Positions 1 to 5,736 of a DNA stretch of 9,561 bases are shown in pieces; the first letter of the stretch is position 1; each line of letters begins with the position of its first letter. The notes under the pieces are model-generated. The model ran no database searches and was not told the origin of the DNA. It saw nothing but the letters and a program-made list of their open reading frames with translations. Origin of the DNA: Dehalococcoidia bacterium. GTDB taxonomy: Bacteria; Chloroflexota; Dehalococcoidia; SM23-28-2; RBG-16-64-32. The stretch is taken from assembly GCA_030690405.1 (NCBI GenBank), contig JAUYGU010000035.1:1-9561 (forward strand). The letters run 5' to 3'. Position numbers and translations under genes: made by a program.

Positions 1-754
1 TGTCCGGACCGCCGGTGTCCCAGTCCTCGCCCTCGTCCGATTCGTAGTAGGACTCCTCCAGGGCGTCCTGCCGGATCAGCCGTTCCTTCAGGTACGGCCG
101 GAAAGTCTCCGTGACCGTCGGCGGGAAGGACAGCTTGCCGAGCTGGCTGGGGTGCTGGAACGTCTCGCGGATGAACACCTTGACGTCGGTGTCGTTGAGG
201 CTGCTGATGGCGGCGACGTACTCGTTTCCGGCTTCCATCAGCTTGATCAGCCGCTGGCCCAGGCGCGGCTCCACCTCGCCGATAAGCTCATCCGCGGTCG
301 TCTTGACGACCAGCGCGCCGTTGTCCCGGCGCAGGTCAATCTGGTCCCCCGCCGTCATCCGCGCCGCGATCTCCATGTTGGGCTTGAGCAGCGTGGTGAC
401 GCCGGTCTTGCCCATCTCCTCGATGAACATCCGCGGCGATAGCTTCTGCGTGGCCTGTCGCGGCGCGGCCTCCTCGCCCAGCGTAGCCAGACGCGAGAGG
501 TTCTTGCGCGCGATCGAGTTGAGCGGGTCGATCTCCAGGGCCTTCTGGTAGGCCTCCCGCGCCTCCCCGTAGCGGCCGAGCTCCGTCATCGCCTTGCCCA
601 GCCGGTTATAGGCGTCCACGTCGGTTGGGAACAGGCCAATGATCGATTTGTTGAGGTTAGCCGCCTCGTCCCAGCGGCCCTGCAGCGCCAGCTGGATCGC
701 CACTTCCGCCTGCTGCCTTCTTACTTTTGCCCTGTCTTCTGCCTGGTAAACCAT
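1..754 (-). CDS. TPR protein, N-terminal part (C-terminus beyond window)
   Basis: The minus-strand frame stays open from ATG at 754 to the window edge, giving 251 residues without a stop. I see two tetratricopeptide units near residues 13-80 (cores GRWDEA, GRYGEA and ALEIDP), followed by a linker. A second domain at about 120-215 looks like an alpha/beta fold; it has a stretch of the form IGEVEPRLGQRLIKLME that recalls HIRAN or similar small domains. The tail at 235-251 is acidic (ESYYESDEGED). No signal peptide or membrane segment is visible, so it is probably cytoplasmic. The start is supported by GGAGGA about 10 bases upstream and by a promoter at 792-821. TPR units mediate protein contacts; the partner and role are unknown. 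It runs away from the polysaccharide genes and is probably unrelated to them. The gene call is secure, the second domain is a guess. Confidence 0.85.
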   Translation of the reverse strand, partial: MVYQAEDRAKVRRQQAEVAIQLALQGRWDEAANLNKSIIGLFPTDVDAYNRLGKAMTELGRYGEAREAYQKALEIDPLNSIARKNLSRLATLGEEAAPRQATQKLSPRMFIEEMGKTGVTTLLKPNMEIAARMTAGDQIDLRRDNGALVVKTTADELIGEVEPRLGQRLIKLMEAGNEYVAAISSLNDTDVKVFIRETFQHPSQLGKLSFPPTVTETFRPYLKERLIRQDALEESYYESDEGEDWDTGGPD

Positions 755-791
755 CCCTCCGCTTTCCTCCAACGCTCACTGAGTGTCCCGC

Positions 792-821
792 ATTGTAGGC
801 CCGCTTGTTCGGCGCCTGCAA
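792..821 (-). promoter_or_regulatory. Sigma70-type promoter for the TPR gene
   Basis: Read on the minus strand, TTGCAG (816-821) and TACAAT (792-797) are separated by 18 bases. Each matches the bacterial housekeeping consensus at four or five of six positions. Transcription would start near 785, giving a leader of about 30 bases before the ATG at 754, and this leader includes the Shine-Dalgarno GGAGGA. Position and spacing fit well; there is no experimental support. Confidence 0.5.
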
Positions 822-848
822 GGGGGTTTTGGTTACACTAGGGTTATA

Positions 849-875
849 ACGAAACCACCGGTCTTGAGGTTTCGT
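849..875. repeat. Inverted repeat, 8-bp perfect stem with 11-nt loop
   Basis: ACGAAACC (849-856) is exactly complementary to GGTTTCGT (868-875), and the loop contains the palindrome ACCGGT. It is followed at 884-898 by a smaller hairpin, CCCGT-GTAAG-ACGGG, and preceded by the palindrome GTTATAAC (843-850). The group lies between the tRNA gene and the promoter of the TPR gene. It could be an operator, a terminator for the tRNA transcript (on the minus strand the stem is followed only by TATAAC, not by a U-run), or part of a small structured RNA. I cannot choose between these. Confidence 0.45.
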
Positions 876-1022
876 CTCCGCTACCCGTGTAAGACGGGAG
901 TTCGCGCTAATCGTTACCGCCCGGCACCTCCTTCAGCCACCCTCGCGAACCGTAAAGTCTACCACTGGCTGTCAAGGGGGCGGTGCGGATGCCGGCACCG
1001 GGAAGACACCGGCGGGGCGGGA

Positions 1023-1100
1023 TGGTCGGGGTGGGCGGATTCGAACCGCCGACCTCACGGTCCCGAACCGTGCGCTCTAGCCTGACTGAGCTACACCCCG
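1023..1100 (-). tRNA. tRNA-Pro (anticodon CGG), CCA encoded
   Basis: The minus strand folds into a complete cloverleaf. The acceptor stem is CGGGGTG/CACCCCG, the D-arm GCTC...GAGC, and the anticodon stem CACGG/CCGTG with loop TTCGGGA. That loop gives anticodon CGG, which reads the proline codon CCG. The T-arm is GGCGG-TTCGAAT-CCGCC. The discriminator base is A (1026) and the 3' CCA is encoded at 1023-1025. All stems pair perfectly. CCG codons are expected to be common in such GC-rich genes. The 3' end faces the TPR gene, not the polysaccharide cluster. Confidence 0.97.
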
Positions 1101-1115
1101 ACGAGATGCAAAGAC

Positions 1116-1121
1116 ATTGTA
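1116..1121 (-). promoter_or_regulatory. Possible -10 element for tRNA-Pro
   Basis: On the minus strand TACAAT ends 15 bases before the mature tRNA 5' end, which would give a 5' leader of roughly nine bases. The region around it is the most AT-rich stretch upstream of the tRNA. No good -35 box is visible at the expected distance, so this is only a candidate. Confidence 0.3.
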
Positions 1122-1151
1122 TACGATATGCGGGAGCCTGAGGCCAGCGTT

Positions 1152-1190
1152 GGGCGAGAGCGCGGCGTCCGTGAAGCCTCCGCCTCGCCC
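1152..1190. repeat. GC-rich imperfect hairpin between tRNA-Pro and the flippase gene
   Basis: GGGCGAG (1152-1158) pairs with CTCGCCC (1184-1190), and inside it GCGG (1162-1165) pairs with CCGC (1180-1183) across a three-base bulge. It lies in the divergent gap upstream of both the tRNA gene (minus) and the flippase gene (plus). No U-run follows on either strand, so terminator function is doubtful. The rest of the 1101-1318 gap shows no credible gene. Confidence 0.3.
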
Positions 1191-1219
1191 GTCCCGTCCA
1201 CTACGCTCCGCGCCCGCCG

Positions 1220-1250
1220 TTGGACGGGCGAAAGAGCGAAGGCTTAAACT
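1220..1250 (+). promoter_or_regulatory. Candidate promoter for the flippase gene
   Basis: TTGGAC (1220-1225) and TAAACT (1245-1250) are separated by 19 bases and lie about 70 bases before the preferred flippase start. The -10 box is fair; the -35 box and spacing are poor. It is the best plus-strand candidate I see in the gap after the tRNA gene. Confidence 0.25.
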
Positions 1251-1318
1251 CTAGGCCGAGGGCAGATGGCAGGCAGGGAACCCCGGCCCGCAGCGTGGCC
1301 CTGCCCGGCCCCGAAGAG

Positions 1319-2692
1319 ATGACGACTGAACCCCCGACGGCAAGCACCCGCTTCCTGTTCAACGTCAACGTCCTCTTCTTCTCTCAACTGGTCAACTACG
1401 CCCTCCAGTTCCTCCTCACGGTCATCATCGCCCGCGGGCTGGGCGCCGCCGGTCGCGGAGACTACGCGCTGTTCGTCCTCTCGACGACGCTGGCCGCATC
1501 CGTGGGCACCCTGGGGATCGGTCTCGGCTCCATCTACTACGTGGGCAAAGCGAAGCACAGCGTCCGCGTCCTCCTGGGCAACAGCCAGTTCCTGGTGCTC
1601 GTAGCCGGGGCGGTGGCCGCCGCCGTCCTCCTCGCCGTCGGCCTCACCCTGGGGACGCAGGGCTTCCTCAAGGGCAACTCCTACTGGCTGTACCTGCTCG
1701 CCTTCCCGGCGGTGCTGGAGTTCCTCCTGGTCACAGCGCTTCTCGTCGGTCAGGACCGGTTCGTCGGCCTCAACGCCGCCCAGCTATCGCAGACACTGCT
1801 CCTCCTGCTCGGCGCCGCCACCCTCCTCGTCCTGGACGAGATGACGATCTTCGCCGTCCTCGCCGTCTGGTCGGCGTCCTTCCTTTTCGCCACCGTTGTC
1901 GCCCTCGCCTTCATCGGGCTCGAGAACTGGAGCGCGCGGGCGGCGCTCAAGCCGGAGTGGGGGGCGTTCTCGGACCAGGTGCGGCTGGGCGTGCCGGGCC
2001 AGGCGGGCAACGTGCTGCAGTACCTGAACTACCGGCTGGACCAGTTCCTGGTGCGGGCGATCCGCACGCGTGCGGAAGTGGGCGTCTACTCCGTGGCGGT
2101 CGCGCTCTCCGAGAGCGTATGGTGGATATCGAACGCCGTCTCGCTGGCCCTGCTGCCGCGTCTGACGCGCATGGAGCCCGAGCGCGCCGCCGAGGTTACG
2201 CCCGTCGCCTGCCGGAACACCCTCCTGATAAGCGCCATCGGCGCGGCGGCGCTGGCGGCCCTGGCCCGGGTGGCCGTAAGGCCCGTCTTCGGCCAGGACT
2301 TCAGCGACGTGCCTGACGCGATGGCTCTCCTGATGCCGGGGATCGTGGCGCTGAGCGGAACGAAGGTGCTGAGCAGCTACATCTTCAGCCAGGGGCAGGT
2401 GGTGCTGAACAGCGTGGCGGCGCTCGTCGCGCTCGTCGCGACCTTGGCCCTCGACGCCGTCCTCATACCCCAGTTCGGCGTGAACGGCGCCGCCGCCGCC
2501 TCTTCGGTCGCTTACGCAACGTCCCTGCTGGTCACGCTTCACTTCTACCGTCAGATATCGTCCGGGAGCATCTGGGAGTGCGTCCTGCCCAGACCCGGCG
2601 ATGCAGCCCTCTACGCCGGGCTGGCGCGCAGGGTCTGGGGGCGGCTGACCGCCGGCCGCGCCGCCGCCAGCGAGAGCAAGCCGGGAGGCTGA
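1319..2692 (+). CDS. Polysaccharide/O-antigen flippase (Wzx-like, MATE/MOP superfamily)
   Basis: A 457-residue integral membrane protein with about 12-14 hydrophobic segments, the usual size and shape of Wzx/RfbX-type exporters. These move undecaprenyl-diphosphate-linked oligosaccharides across the inner membrane. The first segment starts near residue 11, followed by the ARGLGAAGRGDYA turn (38-50) typical of the family. A cytoplasmic-to-membrane stretch GVPGQAGNVLQYLNYRLDQ lies at 224-242, and the last helices end near 410 before a polar tail. I chose ATG 1319 because it leaves a short polar tail before helix 1. The frame is open back to TTG at 1220 and GTG 1295 is also possible; no start has a strong Shine-Dalgarno. 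Residues 275-341 and 439-457 are duplicated in a decayed copy at 3983-4242. Substrate cannot be told from sequence. Confidence 0.9.
   Translation: MTTEPPTASTRFLFNVNVLFFSQLVNYALQFLLTVIIARGLGAAGRGDYALFVLSTTLAASVGTLGIGLGSIYYVGKAKHSVRVLLGNSQFLVLVAGAVAAAVLLAVGLTLGTQGFLKGNSYWLYLLAFPAVLEFLLVTALLVGQDRFVGLNAAQLSQTLLLLLGAATLLVLDEMTIFAVLAVWSASFLFATVVALAFIGLENWSARAALKPEWGAFSDQVRLGVPGQAGNVLQYLNYRLDQFLVRAIRTRAEVGVYSVAVALSESVWWISNAVSLALLPRLTRMEPERAAEVTPVACRNTLLISAIGAAALAALARVAVRPVFGQDFSDVPDAMALLMPGIVALSGTKVLSSYIFSQGQVVLNSVAALVALVATLALDAVLIPQFGVNGAAAASSVAYATSLLVTLHFYRQISSGSIWECVLPRPGDAALYAGLARRVWGRLTAGRAAASESKPGG
2141..2342 (+). repeat. Source segment of the flippase duplication (matches 3983-4184)
   Basis: Within the intact flippase gene this 202-base stretch aligns without gaps to 3983-4184. 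I count about 24 mismatches, or roughly 88% identity. A second matching stretch, from 2634 to the flippase stop, aligns with 4187-4242. The change in offset (1842 to 1553) means the downstream copy lacks 289 bases present here. The two copies lie in direct orientation about 1.8 kb apart, so they could recombine with each other. Confidence 0.9.
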
Positions 2693-2845
2693 CGGCGCAC
2701 CGCTCGTTGGCAAACGCCCGGTCGAGGTTCGCCTGCTGGGCGGGACACCTTCCGCTAGGGCTCGGGGCTGGTTTATCATCAAGCGCGGCGGATCCGCTCA
2801 TGTTGGTCTCGCTCCCGTAGTCCATGCTGACGCTTTCGGCAGGTT

Positions 2846-2850
2846 AGGAG
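2846..2850 (+). promoter_or_regulatory. Shine-Dalgarno site for gmd
   Basis: AGGAG sits seven bases before the gmd ATG and is the clearest ribosome binding site in the plus-strand cluster. It fixes the start at 2858. The 165-base gap before gmd also holds a possible -10 box TATCAT (2774-2779) without a convincing -35 box, and the palindrome GCGGATCCGC (2788-2797). A separate gmd promoter is therefore possible but not shown. Confidence 0.6.
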
Positions 2851-2857
2851 TTGCTCT

Positions 2858-3817
2858 ATGCCTACAGCGCTGATTACCGGGATAACGGGGCAGGACGGCG
2901 CCTACTTGGCGCGCTTGCTATTGCAAAAGGGCTACAAAGTCATTGGCGGCGTCCGACGCAACGGACACAATACCCTGGAGCGACTGGACTATTTAGGGAT
3001 CGCCGAAGAGGTGGAAACCGTACCGTTGGAGCTGCTTGAGCACACAAATCTCTTAGATGTGATTGAGCGCACCCAGCCGGACGAGGTGTACAACCTGGCG
3101 GCACAAAGCTTCGTTGGTGTCTCCTTCGAGCAGCCTGTTTTCACCGCAGAGGTTACCGGCATTGGCGCGCTGAGGCTCCTCGAGGCGATACAGAAGATCA
3201 ATCCGAAGATCAAGTTCTATCAGGCCTCATCCAGCGAGATGTTCGGCAAGGTCAGCTCCACGCCTCAGAACGAGGAGACGCCGTTTCACCCGCGAAGCCC
3301 CTACGCGATCTCCAAGGCCTTCGCGCACTGGTGCGCAGTCAACTACCGGGAAGCGTACGGGATGTTCGCATGCTGCGGGATCATGTTCAACCACGAATCG
3401 CCACTACGAGGGCTGGAATTCGTGACCCGCAAGATCAGCCACGCGCTGGCGCGCATCAAAGTGGGGAAGCAGAAGAACCTTCACCTGGGTAACATGGAAG
3501 CCAGGCGTGACTGGGGCTACGCTCCCGAATACGTTGAGGCGATGTGGATGATGCTACAGCAAGACGAACCTGACGACTACGTCATCGCCACCGGTGAGGC
3601 CCACAGCGTGCGTGACTTTGTCCAAGAGGCTTTCGGCGTACTTGGTCTAGACCCACAGAAATACGTCGTGGTTGATGAAGCACTCCGGCGTCCAGCAGAT
3701 GTGGAAATCCTCGCCGGCGACGCAAGCAAAGCCCATCGCAAGCTGGGATGGAAGCCAACCACCAGCTTCAAGGAGCTTGTAAGCATCATGGTTGAAGAGG
3801 ACCTGAAGCGAGTTTAG
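2858..3817 (+). CDS. gmd: GDP-mannose 4,6-dehydratase
   Basis: A cytoplasmic NADP-dependent short-chain dehydrogenase of the extended type that converts GDP-D-mannose to GDP-4-keto-6-deoxy-D-mannose, the branch point to GDP-fucose, GDP-rhamnose and GDP-perosamine. The 319 residues show GITGQDG at 8-14 for the nucleotide, the SSSE motif at 124-127 (Ser125 in place of the usual Thr, and Glu127), and the YAISK pair Tyr149/Lys153. The spacing from 125 to 149 equals that in the E. coli enzyme. The family signature NHESPLRG lies at 178-185 and the RRPADVEIL region near 277. It is shorter than the 373-residue E. coli protein but complete. No reductase or aminotransferase for its product is seen in the window. 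About 15 of its first 50 codons end in A or T, against 6-7 in neighbours, hinting at transfer. Confidence 0.95.
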   Translation: MPTALITGITGQDGAYLARLLLQKGYKVIGGVRRNGHNTLERLDYLGIAEEVETVPLELLEHTNLLDVIERTQPDEVYNLAAQSFVGVSFEQPVFTAEVTGIGALRLLEAIQKINPKIKFYQASSSEMFGKVSSTPQNEETPFHPRSPYAISKAFAHWCAVNYREAYGMFACCGIMFNHESPLRGLEFVTRKISHALARIKVGKQKNLHLGNMEARRDWGYAPEYVEAMWMMLQQDEPDDYVIATGEAHSVRDFVQEAFGVLGLDPQKYVVVDEALRRPADVEILAGDASKAHRKLGWKPTTSFKELVSIMVEEDLKRV

Positions 3818-3845
3818 CCCACTTTGCTCTTGGAGCGTCGAGAGC

Positions 3846-3982
3846 ATGCTTCGAGGGGGGTGTGACGTCCTGACAGAGACGAACGGCGCCAAGAGGCGGA
3901 AGATCCTCTTCATCCCTGCCTGGTACCCTTCGGCGGAGAATCCAATAGCAGCCGATTTCATACGTCAGCACGCCCGCGCCGC
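3846..3982 (+). pseudogene. Truncated family 4 glycosyltransferase (N-terminal stub only)
   Basis: An ATG at 3846 with GGAG about ten bases upstream opens 28 bases after gmd. Residues 19-45, beginning KILFIPAWYPSAENPIA and ending FIRQHARA, are the unmistakable first strand, loop and helix of a GT-B glycosyltransferase of family 4. Such enzymes normally run to 350-400 residues. After about 45 codons the homology stops abruptly and flippase-derived DNA begins at 3983; the frame then closes at 4005-4007 after 53 residues in total. No GT-B C-terminal domain follows anywhere nearby. A product would be inactive. Codon use (about 71% GC at third positions over 45 codons) resembles gmd, so the two probably arrived together. 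Confidence 0.8.
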
Positions 3983-4242
3983 TCGCTGGCCCTGCTGCCG
4001 TGCCTGACGCGGATGGAGTCCGAGCGCGCCGCCGAGGTGACGCCTGTCGCCTGCCGGAACATCCTCCTGATAAGCGCCATCGGCGCGGTGGCGCTGGCGG
4101 CCCTGGCCCGGATCGCGGTGAGGCCGGTCTTCTGTCCGGACTTCAGCCATGTGCCCGACGCGATCGCCCGGCTCATGCCGGGGAGGTTTGGGGGAGGATG
4201 ACCGCCCGTCGCGGAGCCGCCAACGAGAGCGAGACATCCTAG
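3983..4242 (+). pseudogene. Decayed second copy of the flippase gene with internal deletion
   Basis: Positions 3983-4184 align to flippase residues 275-341 in the same relative frame (SLALLPCLTRMESERAAEV against SLALLPRLTRMEPERAAEV). Positions 4187-4242 then align to the flippase C-terminal tail (GRMTARRGAANESE against GRLTAGRAAASESK). A 289-base deletion lies between the two parts. Because 289 is not a multiple of three, the tail is out of frame with the first part, and the first frame stops at 4199-4201. The whole 5' half of the gene (first 274 codons) is missing, replaced by the glycosyltransferase stub. The original stop, TAG at 4240-4242, lies two bases before the next gene, so flippase and phosphoglycosyl transferase were probably adjacent in an ancestral operon. 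Divergence is about 12%, so the duplication is not recent or the copies came from different strains. Confidence 0.88.
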
Positions 4243-4244
4243 CC

Positions 4245-4871
4245 ATGGAGATCAGGTGGCCGCCCAGGAACAGAGACGTCACGGTCCGGCGGATCCGCGA
4301 TGTCCTCGCCTCCTCTCTCGGCCTGGCTATCATCTGGCCCCTCATCCTCCTCATCGCCGCCCTGGTCAAGCTGGACTCGCCCGGCCCGCCGATATTCAAA
4401 CAGAAGCGGGTAGGTTACCGAGGGCGGCCCTTTACGTTATATAAGTTTAGAACTATGGTTGTGGGGGCGGAGGGCCAGCAGCCGGAGATAGCCGATTTCC
4501 GGACCCACAAGTTCGAACCCCTGAAACCGCCTAGCCGCGACCCGAGAGTCACCACCATGGGATGGTTGTTGCGCCGCCTGAGCCTGGACGAGCTGCCGCA
4601 GTTGCTGAACGTGCTGCGGGGCGAGATGAGCCTCGTTGGGCCCAGGCCTGAGACGCTGAAAGTCGTCGATAAGTTCCCGCCCGCCTACCACCTCCGCCAC
4701 GAGACCAAACCGGGCCTTACCGGCCTCGCTCAGGTCAACGGGCAGGCGGACATCACCTACCACGAGAAGGTGATGTACGACCTGGAGTACGTCAAGCGGC
4801 AATCGTCTTCGCTCGACCTGGCAATCCTCCTGCGGACTATCCGCGTGGTGCTGGGCGGCAAGGGCCGGTAG
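4245..4871 (+). CDS. Monotopic phosphoglycosyl transferase (bacterial sugar transferase, initiating enzyme)
   Basis: This 208-residue protein of the bacterial sugar transferase family (PF02397; short PglC/EpsL-like form) attaches the first sugar-1-phosphate from a UDP-sugar to undecaprenyl phosphate at the inner leaflet of the membrane. A basic N-terminus precedes one hydrophobic re-entrant helix at 18-41. Then come KLDSPGPPIFKQKRVG (42-57), YKFRTM (66-71), the LDELPQLLNVLRGEMSLVGPRPE block (114-136) with the Asp115-Glu116 catalytic dyad, and KPGLTGLAQVNGQ (155-167). All core motifs are present. ATG 4245 is chosen because upstream codons in this frame are flippase remnant; it has no strong Shine-Dalgarno and may rely on coupling to the old flippase stop. 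Residues 56-73 use unusually AT-rich codons. The sugar cannot be read from sequence. Confidence 0.93.
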   Translation: MEIRWPPRNRDVTVRRIRDVLASSLGLAIIWPLILLIAALVKLDSPGPPIFKQKRVGYRGRPFTLYKFRTMVVGAEGQQPEIADFRTHKFEPLKPPSRDPRVTTMGWLLRRLSLDELPQLLNVLRGEMSLVGPRPETLKVVDKFPPAYHLRHETKPGLTGLAQVNGQADITYHEKVMYDLEYVKRQSSSLDLAILLRTIRVVLGGKGR

Positions 4872-4874
4872 CCG

Positions 4875-5693
4875 GTGCGACTGCTGATACGGCCCCTGGG
4901 CCTGCGAGTTATCCCGCTCGTCCTGCTGGACGTGGCCATCGTCTACGGCAGCTACGCCGGGGCGCTGCTCCTGCGCTTCGACGGCGACGTGCCGGCGCTA
5001 TCCTGGACGGAGTTCTGGCAGGTGACGCCCGCCCTCGCCGCCGGCTACGTAGCGGCGAACTTCATCTTCGGCGTCTACCACTCCGCCTGGAAATACGGCG
5101 GCGTCCGCGACCTGCTCTACCTGGCGCTGGCGGTGACCTTCGTCACCCTCACAGTGTTCCTCGTCAACCTCTTCGGCTCCGTAATCCCCCGAAAGCAGAT
5201 CCCCCTGAGCGTGAACCTTATCGGCGGCGGCCTCATCTTCCTGACCATGGCCGCCACCAAGCTGTGGCCGCACCTCAACGCGATGCAGTTCAGGGGCGCC
5301 GCCCGGAACGGCGCCGGCAAGCGGGTGCTCATCGTGGGCGCGGGCGAAGCCGGCCAGCTCGTCGCCAGGGAGTTCCTCCAGAACCCCCACTGGCAGTACC
5401 GGCCCGTCTGCTTCGTCGACGACGACCCGAAATTGGGGGGCATCCGCATACACGGCGTGCCCGTGGCCGGCGACCGCCACGCCATCGCCGCCCTCGTCCG
5501 GCGCCACAACATCGACGAGGTCGCGCTCGCGATGTCCCAGATCTCACGGGACAGCTTTAACGAGCTGCTCGGGATTTGCAGAGGCGCGGGTGTCTCCGTC
5601 AACATCATTCCGAGCCCCGCCGACGTGCTCAGCGGGAAGGTGGACAGGGGAATCACCGTCAGCTTCGAGAAGCAAGGCCGCCGGGCCGGCTAG
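4875..5693 (+). CDS. C-terminally truncated CapD/WbpM-type polysaccharide biosynthesis protein
   Basis: Starts at GTG, three bases after the previous stop. The 272 residues contain four hydrophobic segments (about 12-33, 49-66, 80-100, 110-127) and then a Rossmann CoA-binding-like domain with GAGEAG (155-160) and FVDDDPKLGGIRIHGVPVAG (180-199). This is exactly the first half of PglF/WbpM/CapD proteins, membrane-bound nucleotide-sugar dehydratases or epimerases of about 600 residues. The second half, the catalytic SDR domain, is absent: the frame ends shortly after IIPSPADVLSGKV (244-256). In another frame at about 5659-5675 the codons read RQLREA, resembling the QLREV linker that normally follows, so a frameshift plus loss of the 3' end is likely. 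Catalysis is not expected; a residual binding or regulatory role cannot be excluded. Confidence 0.85.
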   Translation: MRLLIRPLGLRVIPLVLLDVAIVYGSYAGALLLRFDGDVPALSWTEFWQVTPALAAGYVAANFIFGVYHSAWKYGGVRDLLYLALAVTFVTLTVFLVNLFGSVIPRKQIPLSVNLIGGGLIFLTMAATKLWPHLNAMQFRGAARNGAGKRVLIVGAGEAGQLVAREFLQNPHWQYRPVCFVDDDPKLGGIRIHGVPVAGDRHAIAALVRRHNIDEVALAMSQISRDSFNELLGICRGAGVSVNIIPSPADVLSGKVDRGITVSFEKQGRRAG

Positions 5694-5725
5694 CCGGCGG
5701 TCTCAGGGGCCGGGACGGTCGGCCC
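5678..5725. terminator. Two GC-rich hairpins between convergent operons
   Basis: CCGCCGG (5678-5684) pairs with CCGGCGG (5694-5700) over a nine-base loop. It overlaps a perfect 14-base palindrome, GCCGGCTAGCCGGC (5685-5698), that includes the stop of the CapD-like gene. A second stem, GGGCCG (5707-5712) with CGGCCC (5720-5725), has a seven-base loop. They occupy the 43-base gap between the two converging stop codons. Neither has a U-run, so they may be weak or factor-assisted bidirectional terminators. Confidence 0.4.
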
Positions 5726-5736
5726 GCGCCTCCCCC

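Noticed and set aside
970..975. A perfect TTGACA on the minus strand upstream of the TPR gene
   Set aside because: No acceptable -10 box lies 16-18 bases downstream. The pair at 792-821 is a better promoter for that gene.
783..1085. A 100-codon plus-strand open frame across the gap and the tRNA gene
   Set aside because: Its C-terminal part (GWADSNRRPHGP) is just the antisense translation of the tRNA, a well-known false gene, and the rest has no family resemblance or ribosome binding site.
1023..1100. tRNA-Pro as the integration site of an island carrying the polysaccharide genes
   Set aside because: Elements normally integrate at the tRNA 3' end, which here faces the TPR gene, away from the cluster. 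I also found no second copy of the tRNA 3' end and no integrase.
1784..2782. A 332-codon minus-strand open frame opposite the flippase gene
   Set aside because: It is rich in Arg, Gln, His and Gly with no domain, as expected for the opposite strand of a GC-rich gene, and the plus-strand flippase explains the DNA fully.
2786..2797. A 12-base match (CGGCGGATCCGC) between the gap before gmd and 4287-4298 in the phosphoglycosyl transferase gene, possibly a relic of a duplicated start
   Set aside because: Similarity outside the 12 bases is poor, the core is a palindrome, and matches of this length occur by chance in GC-rich DNA of this size.
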